Shown here piece by piece: positions 37,640 to 50,300 of a stretch of 64,000 nt of DNA. Numbering within the stretch: position 1 is the stretch's first letter; each line of letters begins with the position of its first letter. The notes beneath the pieces are model-generated. The model did no database searches and was not told where the DNA came from. It saw only the letters and a list, made by a program, of their open reading frames with translations. The stretch lies in the NCBI GenBank assembly GCA_000499405.2, contig HG738137.1:21600603-21664602 (forward strand), read 5' to 3'. The position numbers were made by a program, and so were the translations under genes. The stretch comes from Onchocerca volvulus (lineage: Eukaryota > Nematoda > Chromadorea > Rhabditida > Onchocercidae).

Positions 37640-38480
37640 AAGAAAAAATAATTTCAATTCATTGCATAGGACTTATAATACCATATACAAACTTCTGCAT
37701 AACCCATTTCGAGATTCGACAAATTCTGAACTTTTTTCATCTTGCTGGTTTTAATGAAATGATAATCGTTAAGTGAATACAGCGAGATCAGATGAATAGG
37801 AGATAAATTCATACCAAATTTTTTGAACTTTTGAAGCGCAGATTTCTACGCATGATTCAGGTGTTGTCTGAATGAAAAATTGTGTCTTTTTTGCTAACCC
37901 ATAATGTTGAAAGCATTACAACTTTCGGTTTATTTTATCGATTTCCTGAGCATACTTCTCAAATGTAAAAGAAGAGAGATTTTTTCGCACACATGAAGTA
38001 TACTTAAGAAAGTTATGCTTTGAAAACTAAAAGAAGAGATTCAAAAATGATGCTGGATTGAAGATGATCCATTCGGCAATGGATCACCAAATAGCATGAT
38101 TATTTTTCGGTAAGTTCGGCTTTTGAAAGTGATTTATATCTTTTCCTTTGCCCAACTACTCAAAAGGTCATCGATAATGATTATATTGAACCACGTTTTG
38201 TATGTATCACAATCCGATCGAGAAGCAATTCGTTGTTGTTACATAGAATAGAAGAGAAGATTTCAAAGCAGCAATTTTTGATTATCGTTCAGCTTATAAA
38301 AGCACCCAATTTACCAAGCTTTTTCACTTTTCCAATCTTCTTGAAATGTCGGAAAACATTAGAATATTGCATTGGATTTTTCGACAACTTCTCATGCACT
38401 ATGAAAGGATCAACTTCGATAATTTTCAACAGTCATCAATGTCGAATGGCCTCATACTCAAAGCTCTGATTTCTCTTTGC
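37640..38480 (-). pseudogene. Mariner transposase remnant (Tc1/mariner superfamily)
   Basis: Read from high to low coordinates, broken frames follow the mariner transposase order. Around 38340-38420, HEKLSKNPMQYSNVFRHFKK and then IGKVKKLGK match the helix-turn-helix and linker; around 38220-38280, a stretch like CNNNELLLDRIVIHTK matches the block before the first catalytic Asp (family: NEPFLDRIVTCDEKW), but the DEKW itself is lost; around 38060-38150, SKAELTEK and VIHCRMDHLQ match the central block; near 37870, FHSDNT matches the HDNARPH block holding the second Asp (here SDN); near 37780, YEFISYSSDLAVF matches the YSPDLAP block. There are many stops and frameshifts, so it is inactive. I saw no clear terminal inverted repeats. 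Confidence 0.75.
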
Positions 38481-41400
38481 AATAATTTTTGAATCACAAC
38501 TGCATTATAAATGATTTTTGGATCAAATGCTTTGTTGATATTACGAATTGCAATCGTTTCTCAATGATCACTTTCGAAAGAATCCAAAAAAAAAAAAAAC
38601 CAATCGTACATTTTCTTATCTAACCTAATTTTCTTAACTTGAAATAAATGTAGAGAACAGCAAATAATAAGTGATTATAAAAAATACAAAGTGAGAAATG
38701 AATATTAAAATAATATATAATATTTGCCATTTAGTTGCATAATAGATTCTTATTAGATTAGCATATTTGTGTATTAGTGTATTTGCTTCTTTTACAAAAA
38801 CTTTAAAATTAAACTTTACTTGGGTATTTGTGTATGCATTTGATTAGTGTATTTGTGTATTCTTTTTCATTGCTGAAGTTTTTTGCCTTTGTTAAGAAAT
38901 ATTAAAATAAATAAATGGTTATGTTATATGTCACTTTGATTTTCATTTCCTGCTTTATTTTCCTCGATAATGACTTATTGCTTGCTGTCTCTTTTATATT
39001 AATTTTTAATTAAAGAAATAATATTGAAAAAAATTTAAATGAATTTTTATATCAAATCAAAATGGAGAATAGTTTAAGGAAAAATTTTAAAAATTCTGTC
39101 ACTGAGGAAGTATATAGCTCTTTTCCATAATATTTCTTCGCATTTTTGTGAATATCGCTCAACACTATCCATTGTAGCGGTCATTTTTTGAAGGGCTCAA
39201 ATTTGAATGTTAAAAATCAAAAATGTCGTATTTTTCCTTCATATTCGACTTATTCATCAAATCTAACATGAATAAAACAAATATTCCATTCCAGGAAAGA
39301 ACTTTTATAATTCATGCTAGTGACAAATCAAATTTCATTCATTTAATATTGATAGAAAAGTGTCTCAAAATTTTTTATTGAAGTGACATATTTTATTTAA
39401 TAGTGAATTATTTATTAATTTATTTAAATTGCAAATCATTATCAGTTCTTTTGAAAAGAAATATAAAAGAGTTTTGGTCAAAAATGATAGAAAATATGTT
39501 AAATTTTCTTCGCATTTCTGCTGAGTCATCGCTTTGTAAAGTTGAAATAAAATGGATGCGTACAAGTTAGCTTTAGTGAATTTAGCAATGAATTTCATTT
39601 CATCAAGAAACATTAGTTATTTAACTGGGAACATGAGTAACTGAGCGTCTTTAATGCGATGCACTATCGCATCAAGTAGTTTTTGCAAAATTTTATAATT
39701 CTTGTGGAATATTTTATATTTCTGCAAAGAAAGGAATAAAATAAATGCAATCCTAAGGAAGACTTTTTATAAATTTACGATTGATCAAGATAGTTTTTCT
39801 AAATGCTGCAGAAATTCGTAATAAAACTTTGAATAATGTATGCAAAATGGTTTCATATTAAGATAATCATCAACTTTGATATGGATATATTATTAATTTT
39901 AAATAAATTCAAAGTTCTATAAAAAATGCTAGTATAGTAATGTTGACGAAAGTGAAGGGAGATTAGCACTTTATCGATGCTAATTATGTGATTCTTATTT
40001 TTCTATAGTCATAGATCAATCTTTAATGAAAATAAATTGTTAGAAATGTTATTTCCTGACTTTTTTAAGCAAATCTTTACCGAAATATTTCATATAGCTA
40101 TACTGTGTTGGCTTTAGAGAAAACAACAATTTTTTAATAGTAAGAATCAACTGAGAGTAAGAACCAGAAGATTAGTAAATTTCCGCTCTTTCCCACGCCA
40201 TGAAATTTAACTAAATATCTATTTATAACATAAGAGCTGCAAGAACTAAGGTGATTTGAAGAGACAGATGCATTTTCAGAAGTTTTAAGATGCTGTTGTG
40301 AGTGAGTTAATTAATATCAATGAGTCTAAATTGCTGGGAATACCAATGACGATTGCATTGAAAAGAATCGATTGTCGTGAAATCCGGAAAATCCATGGAA
40401 TCAGTCTGAGTGTAACATTTGTTATCATTGAAGTGAAAGTCTGATTAATTTATTCGCCAAGGGCAATGACAAAATAAGATATAATAAAGTATTTACTCTT
40501 GTGGGTAAACGAATTACGAGTAAACGAATTATCTGGCGAGTAAACGAATTATCTAGCCTAGATCGACTGTTCACTGAGTAATTTTACGACCATTAAAATC
40601 TCGTCAATTTTACAATTATCTAAGAATTCATGAATATTCATCATCAATATTAAGTTCTGTTAATGGGAGCAAATACCACTGGAGCTAAAATCAATCCATC
40701 AGTATCCGCTCACATTTCTCTTCTACTCATTTAATGGCATCTAAAACTAGGTAAACTATTTGCCGAAAATTTAAATTCGAATAATTAAAGAGTGATTGCA
40801 AATATAGCAAATAAAGTTTAGTTAATAAATAAGTTAACAAACATAATAAATAATTGCACGGATCGATGAAAGATTTCCAGTTAACCTATTTTAAAGTATT
40901 CAACAATACAAATTAACTTAAAATGCATATTTCTATATATTGAAAACGTTTGTATTGAAATTGTGCATATATATTACGGCCGGATGCTAATATGTAAAGC
41001 AAGTACATATATATATATATGTAAAAAAAGAAAATTATAGAAGCAATAAAAGTTTTCTAAATATATTGAAACGTGAAAAATGTATGTATGTTTTTCAATA
41101 TGTGCTTTTTACAATAAAAATAAAGATATGTAGAGCTGATTTAAGTGAAGCAAAAGCCGATATAGATACAAATTATCTTACTTAAATTGTATTGACCATT
41201 TCTTGATAATATATCATCTATATAATTAAAAATACTATTTTTTTATCGAGACATGCGATAACAACGAAGTAAGTGGCAAAATTAAGAAATAAGCGATCGA
41301 TAATTAATGCATCAAAATAGAATGACCGAGCTTAACTAATGTCAATAAACAGGGAAAAAAAACTGATATAGACTTAAATTTAACATTTCTTTACAATTTC

Positions 41401-43184
41401 TTATCAAATAATTTTCTCAAAACAAGTAGAAAAATTCACTTTTCGTTTATAACATCTTCAAAATTACCTCTTTATTTCATTCTCTATTCATTTTATCAGC
41501 CATATAGCATATAAGAACAAAAAGTTGTCACTTTTCATCAGGAATTTTCATAGTTCTTTTCGAGAGAAGAAATCAAAATATCGATTTTAGGAATAAATCT
41601 AAATTGAAGTAAGTGTAATTAGAAGGAATGAAAAGAAGTATGAATAGAGGAAGAGGAGTTATCATTTAAAGATGACTGGGTTGATAATGCAATGATGGTT
41701 TGCTAATAGTGGAATTGAAAAGGAAAAGATTCGAGTTTTACGAGCTTCTTGCTAATAGGAGCTTGTAGCGTATTGGACTTGCTAATATCATTATGAAAGA
41801 GTGCTTTTTAGACGAAAATTCTTTGTTCAAAGATAAGATGGAAAAAGGACAAGGTGATAACGAGCTTGTCTGCCATACATTGGTAATAAAGTCCTTTACC
41901 TTATCATCCATCTGCTCCTTTTACTTGCAATTAATGTGAATGGCCAAGGATTTCGAATAATTGTAGTAGGTATTACATATATTATACCTGTCAAGAAAGG
42001 GTTGCATAGGTACCCTTACACCATTGATAAGGCAGTATTCACAATTTCAAAAGTCCCTCAAGAGTCTGAATCACTAAAGAATTCGTAAAATTTCCTGGAA
42101 GATAGCATGATATTTGAATTTTGCTCTCGATTTCAGGCAATAATAGTTCTTATTAATTTTCCATAATAACTCGTATGAGTATACATCTATATGGGATAAA
42201 TCACTCATCATTATATCAATGAGGAAAATCTGAGACAAAATGTTGATGATGTCAATCACATTTCACCAATATTGATGCTGTCATTTACATTTTTTACTTT
42301 CTCATTTCTTTCACATTATTTCTACATTCTTTTTCAATTTAATGGAATACGATTTGAATTAAGAATTGCAAAATTTTTTTTTTTTTTTTTTTTTTTACCA
42401 ACTTTTCATCCAGTTTAATCGGGATTATTATGAAGAGGATTCATTAATATTTTTGCTCAAAATGAAAATTTTAATCAATCCATTTTTGCTTACTCATCAA
42501 GTACGCATGGAAGTGCATCCATGTGTCATACTTTCGGAGTTGCTGGAACTGAGATATGCAAAGAGTGTACGCGAATTGCTACTGGATAAGTCAGAAAAGT
42601 ACTGAAAGTTTGTCTGAGACTAAGTGTAGATACCGTAAACACAAATCAATAAAACCCGGAAGAGAAATGAATGAATCAAAAATGGAGTAACATCTATTTA
42701 TATATAAAAAGCCTTCCCAGACTGATGAACTGCTATACGCATATGCACAGTACAGATGTACGTTTCATAGTAAAACGTTGATTATTCAATTTTTTATTAA
42801 ATTAATGATTATACATATAACGTAAATTACGAAATCTACAAAATGATGTGACCAGAATGGGCTCAGAAAACTTTTTTATCTCTTCCGAAGTTACTTGGAA
42901 CTACGCTCTACTAATTTTAACCACTATCAATATTTTACAAATTCTAATTATGATAACGCATGCAGAACGTTTTCCGAAATGTTGTTTGTTTATTTTTTTT
43001 ATTTTATTTTTCGATAATTTTCTTATATTAAGGTATCTCTTGTATTGCTTAAAATATGTAGCACCATATATTTGAATGCAGGTTTGGAACATTCACACTC
43101 CACCAGTTTAACTATGTTCATTTTTATTGCTGGATTCTAGCTTCTGAAAACACAATATGGATAGTCGGTGATATCTGATGACAT
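38481..43184. other. Gene-poor intergenic region
   Basis: Nearly 5 kb, AT-rich, without a supportable gene. It contains a three-unit short tandem repeat (40502-40557), TA microsatellites near 41009-41021 and a poly-T tract at 42375-42397. Confidence 0.5.
40502..40557. repeat. Short tandem repeat, about 20 bp, three units
   Basis: GAGTAAACGAATTATCTGGC and GAGTAAACGAATTATCTAGC are adjacent, preceded by a shorter unit GGGTAAACGAATTAC. Confidence 0.9.
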
Positions 43185-46100
43185 TTACAAGCCGTAGAAT
43201 CCAGTAGTGGTATCTTCATATGACATAATGAGCACTTCACAAATATCCTCTACAGAAAAAAAAAAGAAAAAAAATCATCTCTAGTTTTTACTTTGACATA
43301 TATTCTGCATAGTAAAGGACACTGGTTGCTTCTAAATTGTAGTGAAGATATTATTTTATATTGGATCATTTCCAATCATTTTATAATAATAATAAACATT
43401 CGATTCATATAAAAATGACAGAAAACATTGTACCATTCATTTTCTATTTTAGCTTTTATCTAATAAAATAATTGCATGTATTCATGGCAACTAATATTGT
43501 TTAATTTCGTTCAAAAGCACAAATTTCGATATAAAAATGATAAAAAAGACGAACCAAAAACTACTACGCATTTTATTTCTCTAACCTTCCTACGTTCGCT
43601 TAATATTTTGACATTGCAATTAAAGATAATAGTTTTGTAAATTGTTTTCTTTTCATTTCTTATCTAAGTAAAGATAACAGAATAACAATATCGAAATGAA
43701 TATTTCATGAACTTAGTAATGCTATAGCTAAACTTCACCTAAAATTACAATCACTGACAATAGCATGTATATAATGGCGCTATGGATAACAAACCACAAT
43801 TTACATGCATGAAACAACGAGTATATCAGAACTGAGTTAAACTGTTCCCAAAGAACATTAAGAATTGCTAGGATCTAAAAGTTAAAGTTTTATTGTATCA
43901 ACCGAAAATCACAATTGTGATACACTTATATGCTGTAACCTGTCCTTTCAAAGTTCTGTTGGCCTCTCTGCTATTGGCGTCACTTTTTGCCGTGTATGAG
44001 CCAGCACTACATTCTTAACATACTATATATAATCTTTTCATGAAGTGATAAAGAAAAGTTATCAATACTACTAACCAACTCTTTGTACCAAGTAAATACT
44101 CAATTTTAATTCACTGTTCTCAAGATTAAATTCAACGCCAGAAGCTTCTCTTTATCTTCTCTCTATTCAAGGATCCAAAAATGTAGATGTCATACATCAC
44201 ACGTAAAATCATAGATCTCACACGTATTTTTTTTTTCCATCGCGATAGTAAAAGTAAAATAAATTATGAAAGTACAATGAAAAGAAAGTATTTGTAGTGA
44301 AAATTTATTAATGTACCTTGATGCACTTTTCGAGATCATTGGCAATATTTATGGTACGTTGACGAAATGCTTTGATGACAGCCTCTACTTCATGATTAAT
44401 ATCATCCTCATCACATCGGGAGAGAACATCACAAGCGGTTATCAATTCAAGCAACACAGAATTTTGCAAAGGCTAAAATCTATGTTGTTAAATTGCGATA
44501 TTTTCTGATTTGGACATACCTGAAGGAAGAACTAAAAATTGGAAGAGTTAAAATAGGGAAATAATTTATATAACTTCGAATTTTCTATCTACCCCATGGG
44601 ATATGAAAGCTTTGCAAAAAATAATTGCAAATGAAATTATTCAGATAGAAGCACTGATGTGTCAGATTATTTTCAAATCTCGGATAACAATAATAAACGA
44701 AATATTTGGCTTTAATATTATCACTTACCACATAATCTCTAAACAATGCTTCATATAAAGATGATTTAATTATTGGTGAATATATTAAAAACTAAGAGAA
44801 CTTTAAAGGTAATCATCATTGCACATTCAAAACGCATCATTTCTAGAGTTAAAATAAAAAAAACATTTTGTACTTCAATAATAAGGGGCTCCACAGATTC
44901 AGCAATCGAAGTGCTCAACATCTGTGTTATTTCCTCCACGGTCTTTTTAACTTTTTCATTTGTTTTTTTCGCGATTTCATATTTGCTTCTGAAATTTTCT
45001 AAAGTAAAAATCAATCTATAAAGATAAAGATTCTATTAATAAAGTAAAAAAGCAAAAGTATGGGAAGGTGGCCAATGAACTGAATATTTGCTTGTCATTA
45101 AATTAAATTTAATACTTAAACGGAACTTTTTCCACTAATTAAACTGCAAACGATATATACTTCTGTCCTAGTTATTCACTTTTTTTTTTCGATTATGGGA
45201 AAATATTAGCGACAAATGAAAGCGATAAACAAATCAGACTTCCATAAGTGACTAACAAATATGTAAAGCATCACTTTTTCAGAAGAGAAGAAAGAGAGGA
45301 AGATAGCTGAAATTGTAAACATAGTAGTTAAATTGGAAAAAAGACGAAATACTGAAGTCGACGAACATTATAGATCGACTGCAACAATATGCATAGGACA
45401 CACATTAAGATGGAATATTGGAAAAGCTTTCAAACTTCAAAACGCAAGAAAATTAAAATGAAGAACAGGACAACAAAAAAAGGCAATTATTCGAAATATT
45501 ACTCAGCTATAACTACCAGTTTATTCTGCTGACGAGAAGATTAATCAGTCTTAGTTTATTTGATATTATCTTTCTTATTTCATCAATTTTATCAATACTA
45601 TCAATATCTCCACGATTGTATTGTATGCGCCTTGCTTTAATCAGCCTATAACGTAAAGTACAAAATTTCGTTCATTTTGTGGAGAGACATACACTACTTG
45701 ATATCTACACATACAAATTTTATTTGCAGTTCATTGCACATAGCTTGCATTTACACTTGCAGTATCAATAAGTGCTTGCTTATTTGAACAAATATTTTGT
45801 TAGGTTTAATAATGGATAAATGTAAATTTACCGGAATGCATAATACTCAATGAGACGATGCTTACTGTGCTGTTTGAGTATACATTGCGCGCAGAAAGCA
45901 AACTTTTTCGCTCTTTTGGCGAAATAATCCATGCCATCATTTAGTACCTTAAAGTTCTAGCTGCTAAATCAATGCTATTTTAAAGAGCTACAGTGGTAAT
46001 ATTTCTAATCATTTCTGATAAAAATATATCGATTAAATTAGCTTTTACATATTATTTTATGCATTATCTTTTTTTTTCGGATACCAGTGGTGCTTTTCAA

Positions 46101-47374
46101 AGAAATTTAAAAATAAGAAAATAATTTTTTCATTCGACCAACATCTCTATCTTTTTAATCGATAGCCAATGTAATCAGTTATCAATAAATATTATAAATT
46201 ACCAACATATGAATGATTCATTGATCATCATCATAACTCAAAATTATAAACAGAAAACAACCTGTGGTTAAAACCGAACAAATTTTACGAAGATCAAGTT
46301 CGAACACTAAGGAAAAATAATCTTTTTTTTATAATCTACCATCAGATAATTATCTGGCTTCTATTAAAATCATTTTACCGGTGTAATATTCTCATCGGTA
46401 GCACACTGCAAGCAAATCCACAAATTTTTGTCTTCATGTGACTGTCGACATCTAACACATCTTAAACCCGATAATTTTAGTTGTTTAGCTCGCACAAGTG
46501 TTTCGATTGCATCTAAAAATAAAAAATTTATCAATAATTTAACTGTGGAATACTGATGAACAAATTCACAGCTGAGCGACGGATTAAATACCACTGTAAA
46601 AATAAGATCTTTACTGCAGGATTATATTTAACTATAATTTCTTGCAATTTATAATCTCTGTGACCAAAAATCTCCAATTACCTCTGAGACTAAAATTTAC
46701 GGGTAATCCATTTGCGGGTATTAAAGTTGATTTACGGCATGCGAAACAACGAATAGTATTGCTTTGTCCTAAATTGATCTTATTGAAATAAATGGAGAGA
46801 AAAATGATTGGTACTGATGCGAAGAACAAGAAGAATTATGAGAACTAGAAAAACTAACATCTGAAATAAAAAACAGATCTGTATGCTGTTTTTTCTCCTC
46901 TTCTTGAAACCACTCTGTTAGTCTAAATTAAATCAATTTAAGCAACAAAACTTATTTTCTCACCAATATTCCTCATCTGTTGAACACAGTTGAAACAGAT
47001 TGAATGACCACAAGATAAGCTTCTAGGATCTTGATATGTGTCCAAACAAACCGGACATATTATCTGAATTCAATCATTAATCATGAGTATGTTAACAAAT
47101 TGAAATGTACAGAATAGCTATAACGAGTTATCGCCAAAAATATAAAAGATGGATTTGTTTCCAAATATGTCTTTAAATTCGAGTCTAATTCTTCGCCCAA
47201 AAATCTTGCAAACAAGCATTTGACCATAAACATATTGATTAGGAATCTGACTATATTGTATTTGTAGCACTTAATTTTTAGATAGTTATACGAGTTTTAT
47301 TTGATATATTAATAAATTGAATGCCACTCAACCACTCAACTTACAAAATATTCAGCGGAAATCTGGACTGACAT
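43185..47374 (-). CDS. RING / B-box (TRIM-like) protein, probable E3 ubiquitin ligase
   Basis: Minus-strand exons: 47345-47374, 46964-47063, 46682-46768, 46379-46512, 45832-45947, about 45599-45645, 44874-44998, 44317-44472 and 43185-43247; about 285 residues. Residues 13-54 form a complete C3HC4 RING: CPVC (13-16), CGH (28-30), CFNC (33-36) and CFAC (51-54). A B-box-like zinc site follows with CVRC (91-94), CLQC (106-109), CAQC (136-139) and H144/H147. A charged, helix-prone coiled-coil stretch (KYEIAKKTNEKVKKTVEEI, then NHEVEAVIKAFRQRT) completes the RING-B-box-coiled-coil order. Such proteins transfer ubiquitin. The first five exons are firm. The exon near 45599-45645 is uncertain at its 3' end. 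The last exon has two acceptors two bases apart, ending either DICEVLIMSYEDTTTGFYGL (used here) or, in another frame, at 43124. No C-terminal NHL or SPRY domain was found. The start lies 14 bases after the upstream gene's stop. Confidence 0.8.
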
Positions 47375-47388
47375 GATTTTCTTCTTTT
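47375..47388 (-). other. 14-nt gap between two same-strand genes (probable operon junction)
   Basis: The upstream stop TAA is at 47389-47391 and the RING gene ATG at 47372-47374. The gap is pure A/G plus TC, with no room for a promoter or a standard 100-nt intercistronic region. Candidate acceptors for trans-splicing (TTTAATCAG, AATTTAG) lie inside the last coding exon of the upstream gene, at about 47421-47435. Confidence 0.6.
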
Positions 47389-50300
47389 TTAAATTCTCTT
47401 TTTACAAGAACTTTTAACTAAATTCTGATTAAATATTAGCAGATTCAGAATAGAAGTTGTTATTCCAAGAGCGAATGTAATCTGAAAATAGGGATGAATG
47501 TCTTTAAAGTAGTTATTTAAGGAAGGTGAGAGATATATAGAAAATAAACCTCATTAGGATAAAAAGATGCTGTAGTTGGAATACATTCAACATTTTCTTT
47601 GTTATTCTTTATTTTCTGGAACAACTCACTATCCGTGCGTTTCTGCTTTGCAGTTCCATCCGGTCTTTTGGACTAAATCAACTTGCAAATAAAATAAAAC
47701 TACTTGTCTGAGATATTTCATCTTCCGGAAATGAAAGGAATTAAAAGAAAAGTGAAACAAACAACATTCATTAGAATACCCTTCAGTGAATAAGCAACTA
47801 ATTGGTGATCCAGTTTCATGCTCATAAATTTTCTGATATGGCTCACCATTAACTCAGAAAGATCGAATTTGTAAAAGACACCTTCCCGATCCCAATCGAT
47901 GTGCAAAAGAGCGATATTATCATTTCTGATTCGTAGAGCAAAATTACGTATTGTTAGCGGTGTTTTAATGGAAAGAGGTAATCTGGAAAAGTTTTGTACA
48001 CAGAAGATAGTGTATCAAAAGAGCTTGAATATAAGCTGTGAACTTCAAAGTGTTTTTCTTGGCATTTTCTTGGTTAAATTTTTGAATAAGACAGAACACG
48101 GAATCAGATGTGTCTAAAATTATTTCAGATATTATATTCATTCGGAAATATATGAAGAGGCACCTATGCTAGAAAGTATTATTTTATGCTACATCTTAGA
48201 GATAAAAGATAGGAGTGAAGCATGAATTCCAATTCCATTTAGAACGTATCGAAAAATATAAAGAACTAACGATTTCCACAAACAATCCAAAACATCCAAC
48301 TGCCAAACAGTAATTTTTTGAATTTTTTCATTTATTATTTTTTCACTTACCACATACCAACCCATACCATTACGCCATGCATTACACCATACTGCTGCAA
48401 TTCAATTGATTTATTTCAATTTGAGACGTTGAGACTAGACTTAGAGAATTTGAGACTTACTGATCAAAGATATGATTTCTACTGGATACCTAAAATATTC
48501 TTCTTTTTGTTTCACTCGAAAATGAGAGAAAATAAAAGATGAGAAATTATCATTTCAAACATTTCAAGCCAAATTTATCTGCAAAAAATCGATATTCTGG
48601 AATCATTAGCAAGCTCTTGAAAGCAGAAATTCTCTTTATATAAATATAAATATATAGAAATCTTAAAATGCAAAAAATACTGGAATTCTTTATGCAAAAC
48701 AAAATTTTCAAGATAAAGAAAATACCTTTTCTTGGTGGAGCTTTGTTTTCTTGATCACCTGATACGACACGTATAGTCCACTCATTGCTTTCATTATTTT
48801 CATGCATTGGTATACTTGCTAGCAACGAACTGGATAGCTCTGTGGATAAAAAGTGTAGATGCTGAAATAACGGAAAAATTAACCAAAAACGCAAAAGAAA
48901 TTTGAAAATGCTTCATAAACAGTAGAAATATCTATATTTCTTATTTAACTAAATCTACTACCTGATGTGCGATAAAGGGTAGTTCCCATCGACCTTGAGG
49001 CAATGGGCCTTTCTGAATGATCATCTGATGTGACTCACAATCGTAATTACAGTACACGTAAAACAACGTTGCGTTTATGTCATCTGTCGAATTGTTCCTC
49101 ACAAAGCGTTCATAGAATATTATCTATAATTCAGATTAAGTAATGGAAGTCGAAAAATTTTGAATCCCAAACTTACTAACTCAATTTTTTTTTTTTAACT
49201 TGTTCGCACTGGACTTGTTACTTCACACATATGCACTAAAATTGCGAATCGAGAATTCCGAAAAATGAAGCATTTAAGCAAAAAACTGGAATTCAAGGGA
49301 GTAAAGCAAAAAGTGACTGGGAGAAAAAGTAGTGAGTCCTGAACATAAATCTAAGGAGAAAGCAATTATGTCAGAAAGTAATCATTAATATTTTAACTCG
49401 AACAAATATTTTCATGGTTTATTATTTGACCAAATATAATGAATACTAACATATATTATATTTTCATCGATGTGGGCGTTATAAGCAAATCTATCGAACC
49501 TGATACAGTCAGTGTTAATCTCATTTTCGGTATAGGTATATAATACTTGATTGTTGAGATCAGTTACAAAAGTAACCAACACGAAATGCTTTCTCTTCGT
49601 GTTATAAAATAAAGTCGGTAAGTATGTGGATCCATCCTTCTGTATGGCAAACATACAATAGCACAGCCATCTACGGTGACGAAATGATCGATCGTACCTA
49701 AAATTCCGGAATTGTCATTTTCAACGTGTGAACAATGAATAATCTAAGTATAATATTAATTTTTGCATCAAATACCAATAATCAGATAAGAATGCTATAC
49801 TGTTAATCATATTAGCAGATATTCGAAAAAAAAAAAATAAGTGGGAAATGCGACATTTAGAATTCTGCACCACTAAAGTTTGGTGGAACTCATTTTCAAA
49901 TCAAGAACAAAGTGCTAGTATCATCCAGATAAATGGAAATGTAAGTGTTCATTGTGGCTTTTGATACAAAGTTGAAAGTTCTTCACCAACTGCTTCGAAA
50001 TTTTGATACAATATTGTATTCGAATAGACACGTGTTTCCATACAGATATACCTACTTTTTTTCCTATCTGTCTGTAAAGAAAACATGTTTAGCGCCAAAA
50101 TGCCATAAGGATAAATATATTTCCCGCCAAAATGCTCCGATTAACAGATAAACAAAGTGAGGTCAAGCAGTCATTGATTCATTGTTCGATGATAATCGAC
50201 GAAAATCTTTGTAAATAAAAATGTAAATGTTCGGCTTTTGATACAATGTTTCAAGTTCTTTATCGATTGATTTGAAATTTTGAAACAACGTTGCATCCGA

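Noticed and set aside
42366..42605. Frame ending with VHPCVILSELLELRYAKS, faintly like an MPN/JAB1 domain start
   Set aside because: Only a few residues resemble the VHP-x-VLLS motif, the rest of the domain is absent, and it starts in a poly-T tract.
46859..46925. Possible extra exon in the RING gene (EWFQEEEKKQHTDLFF)
   Set aside because: In the phase needed after the first RING exon it hits a stop at once; direct joining of 46964 to 46768 gives the complete C3HC4 RING.
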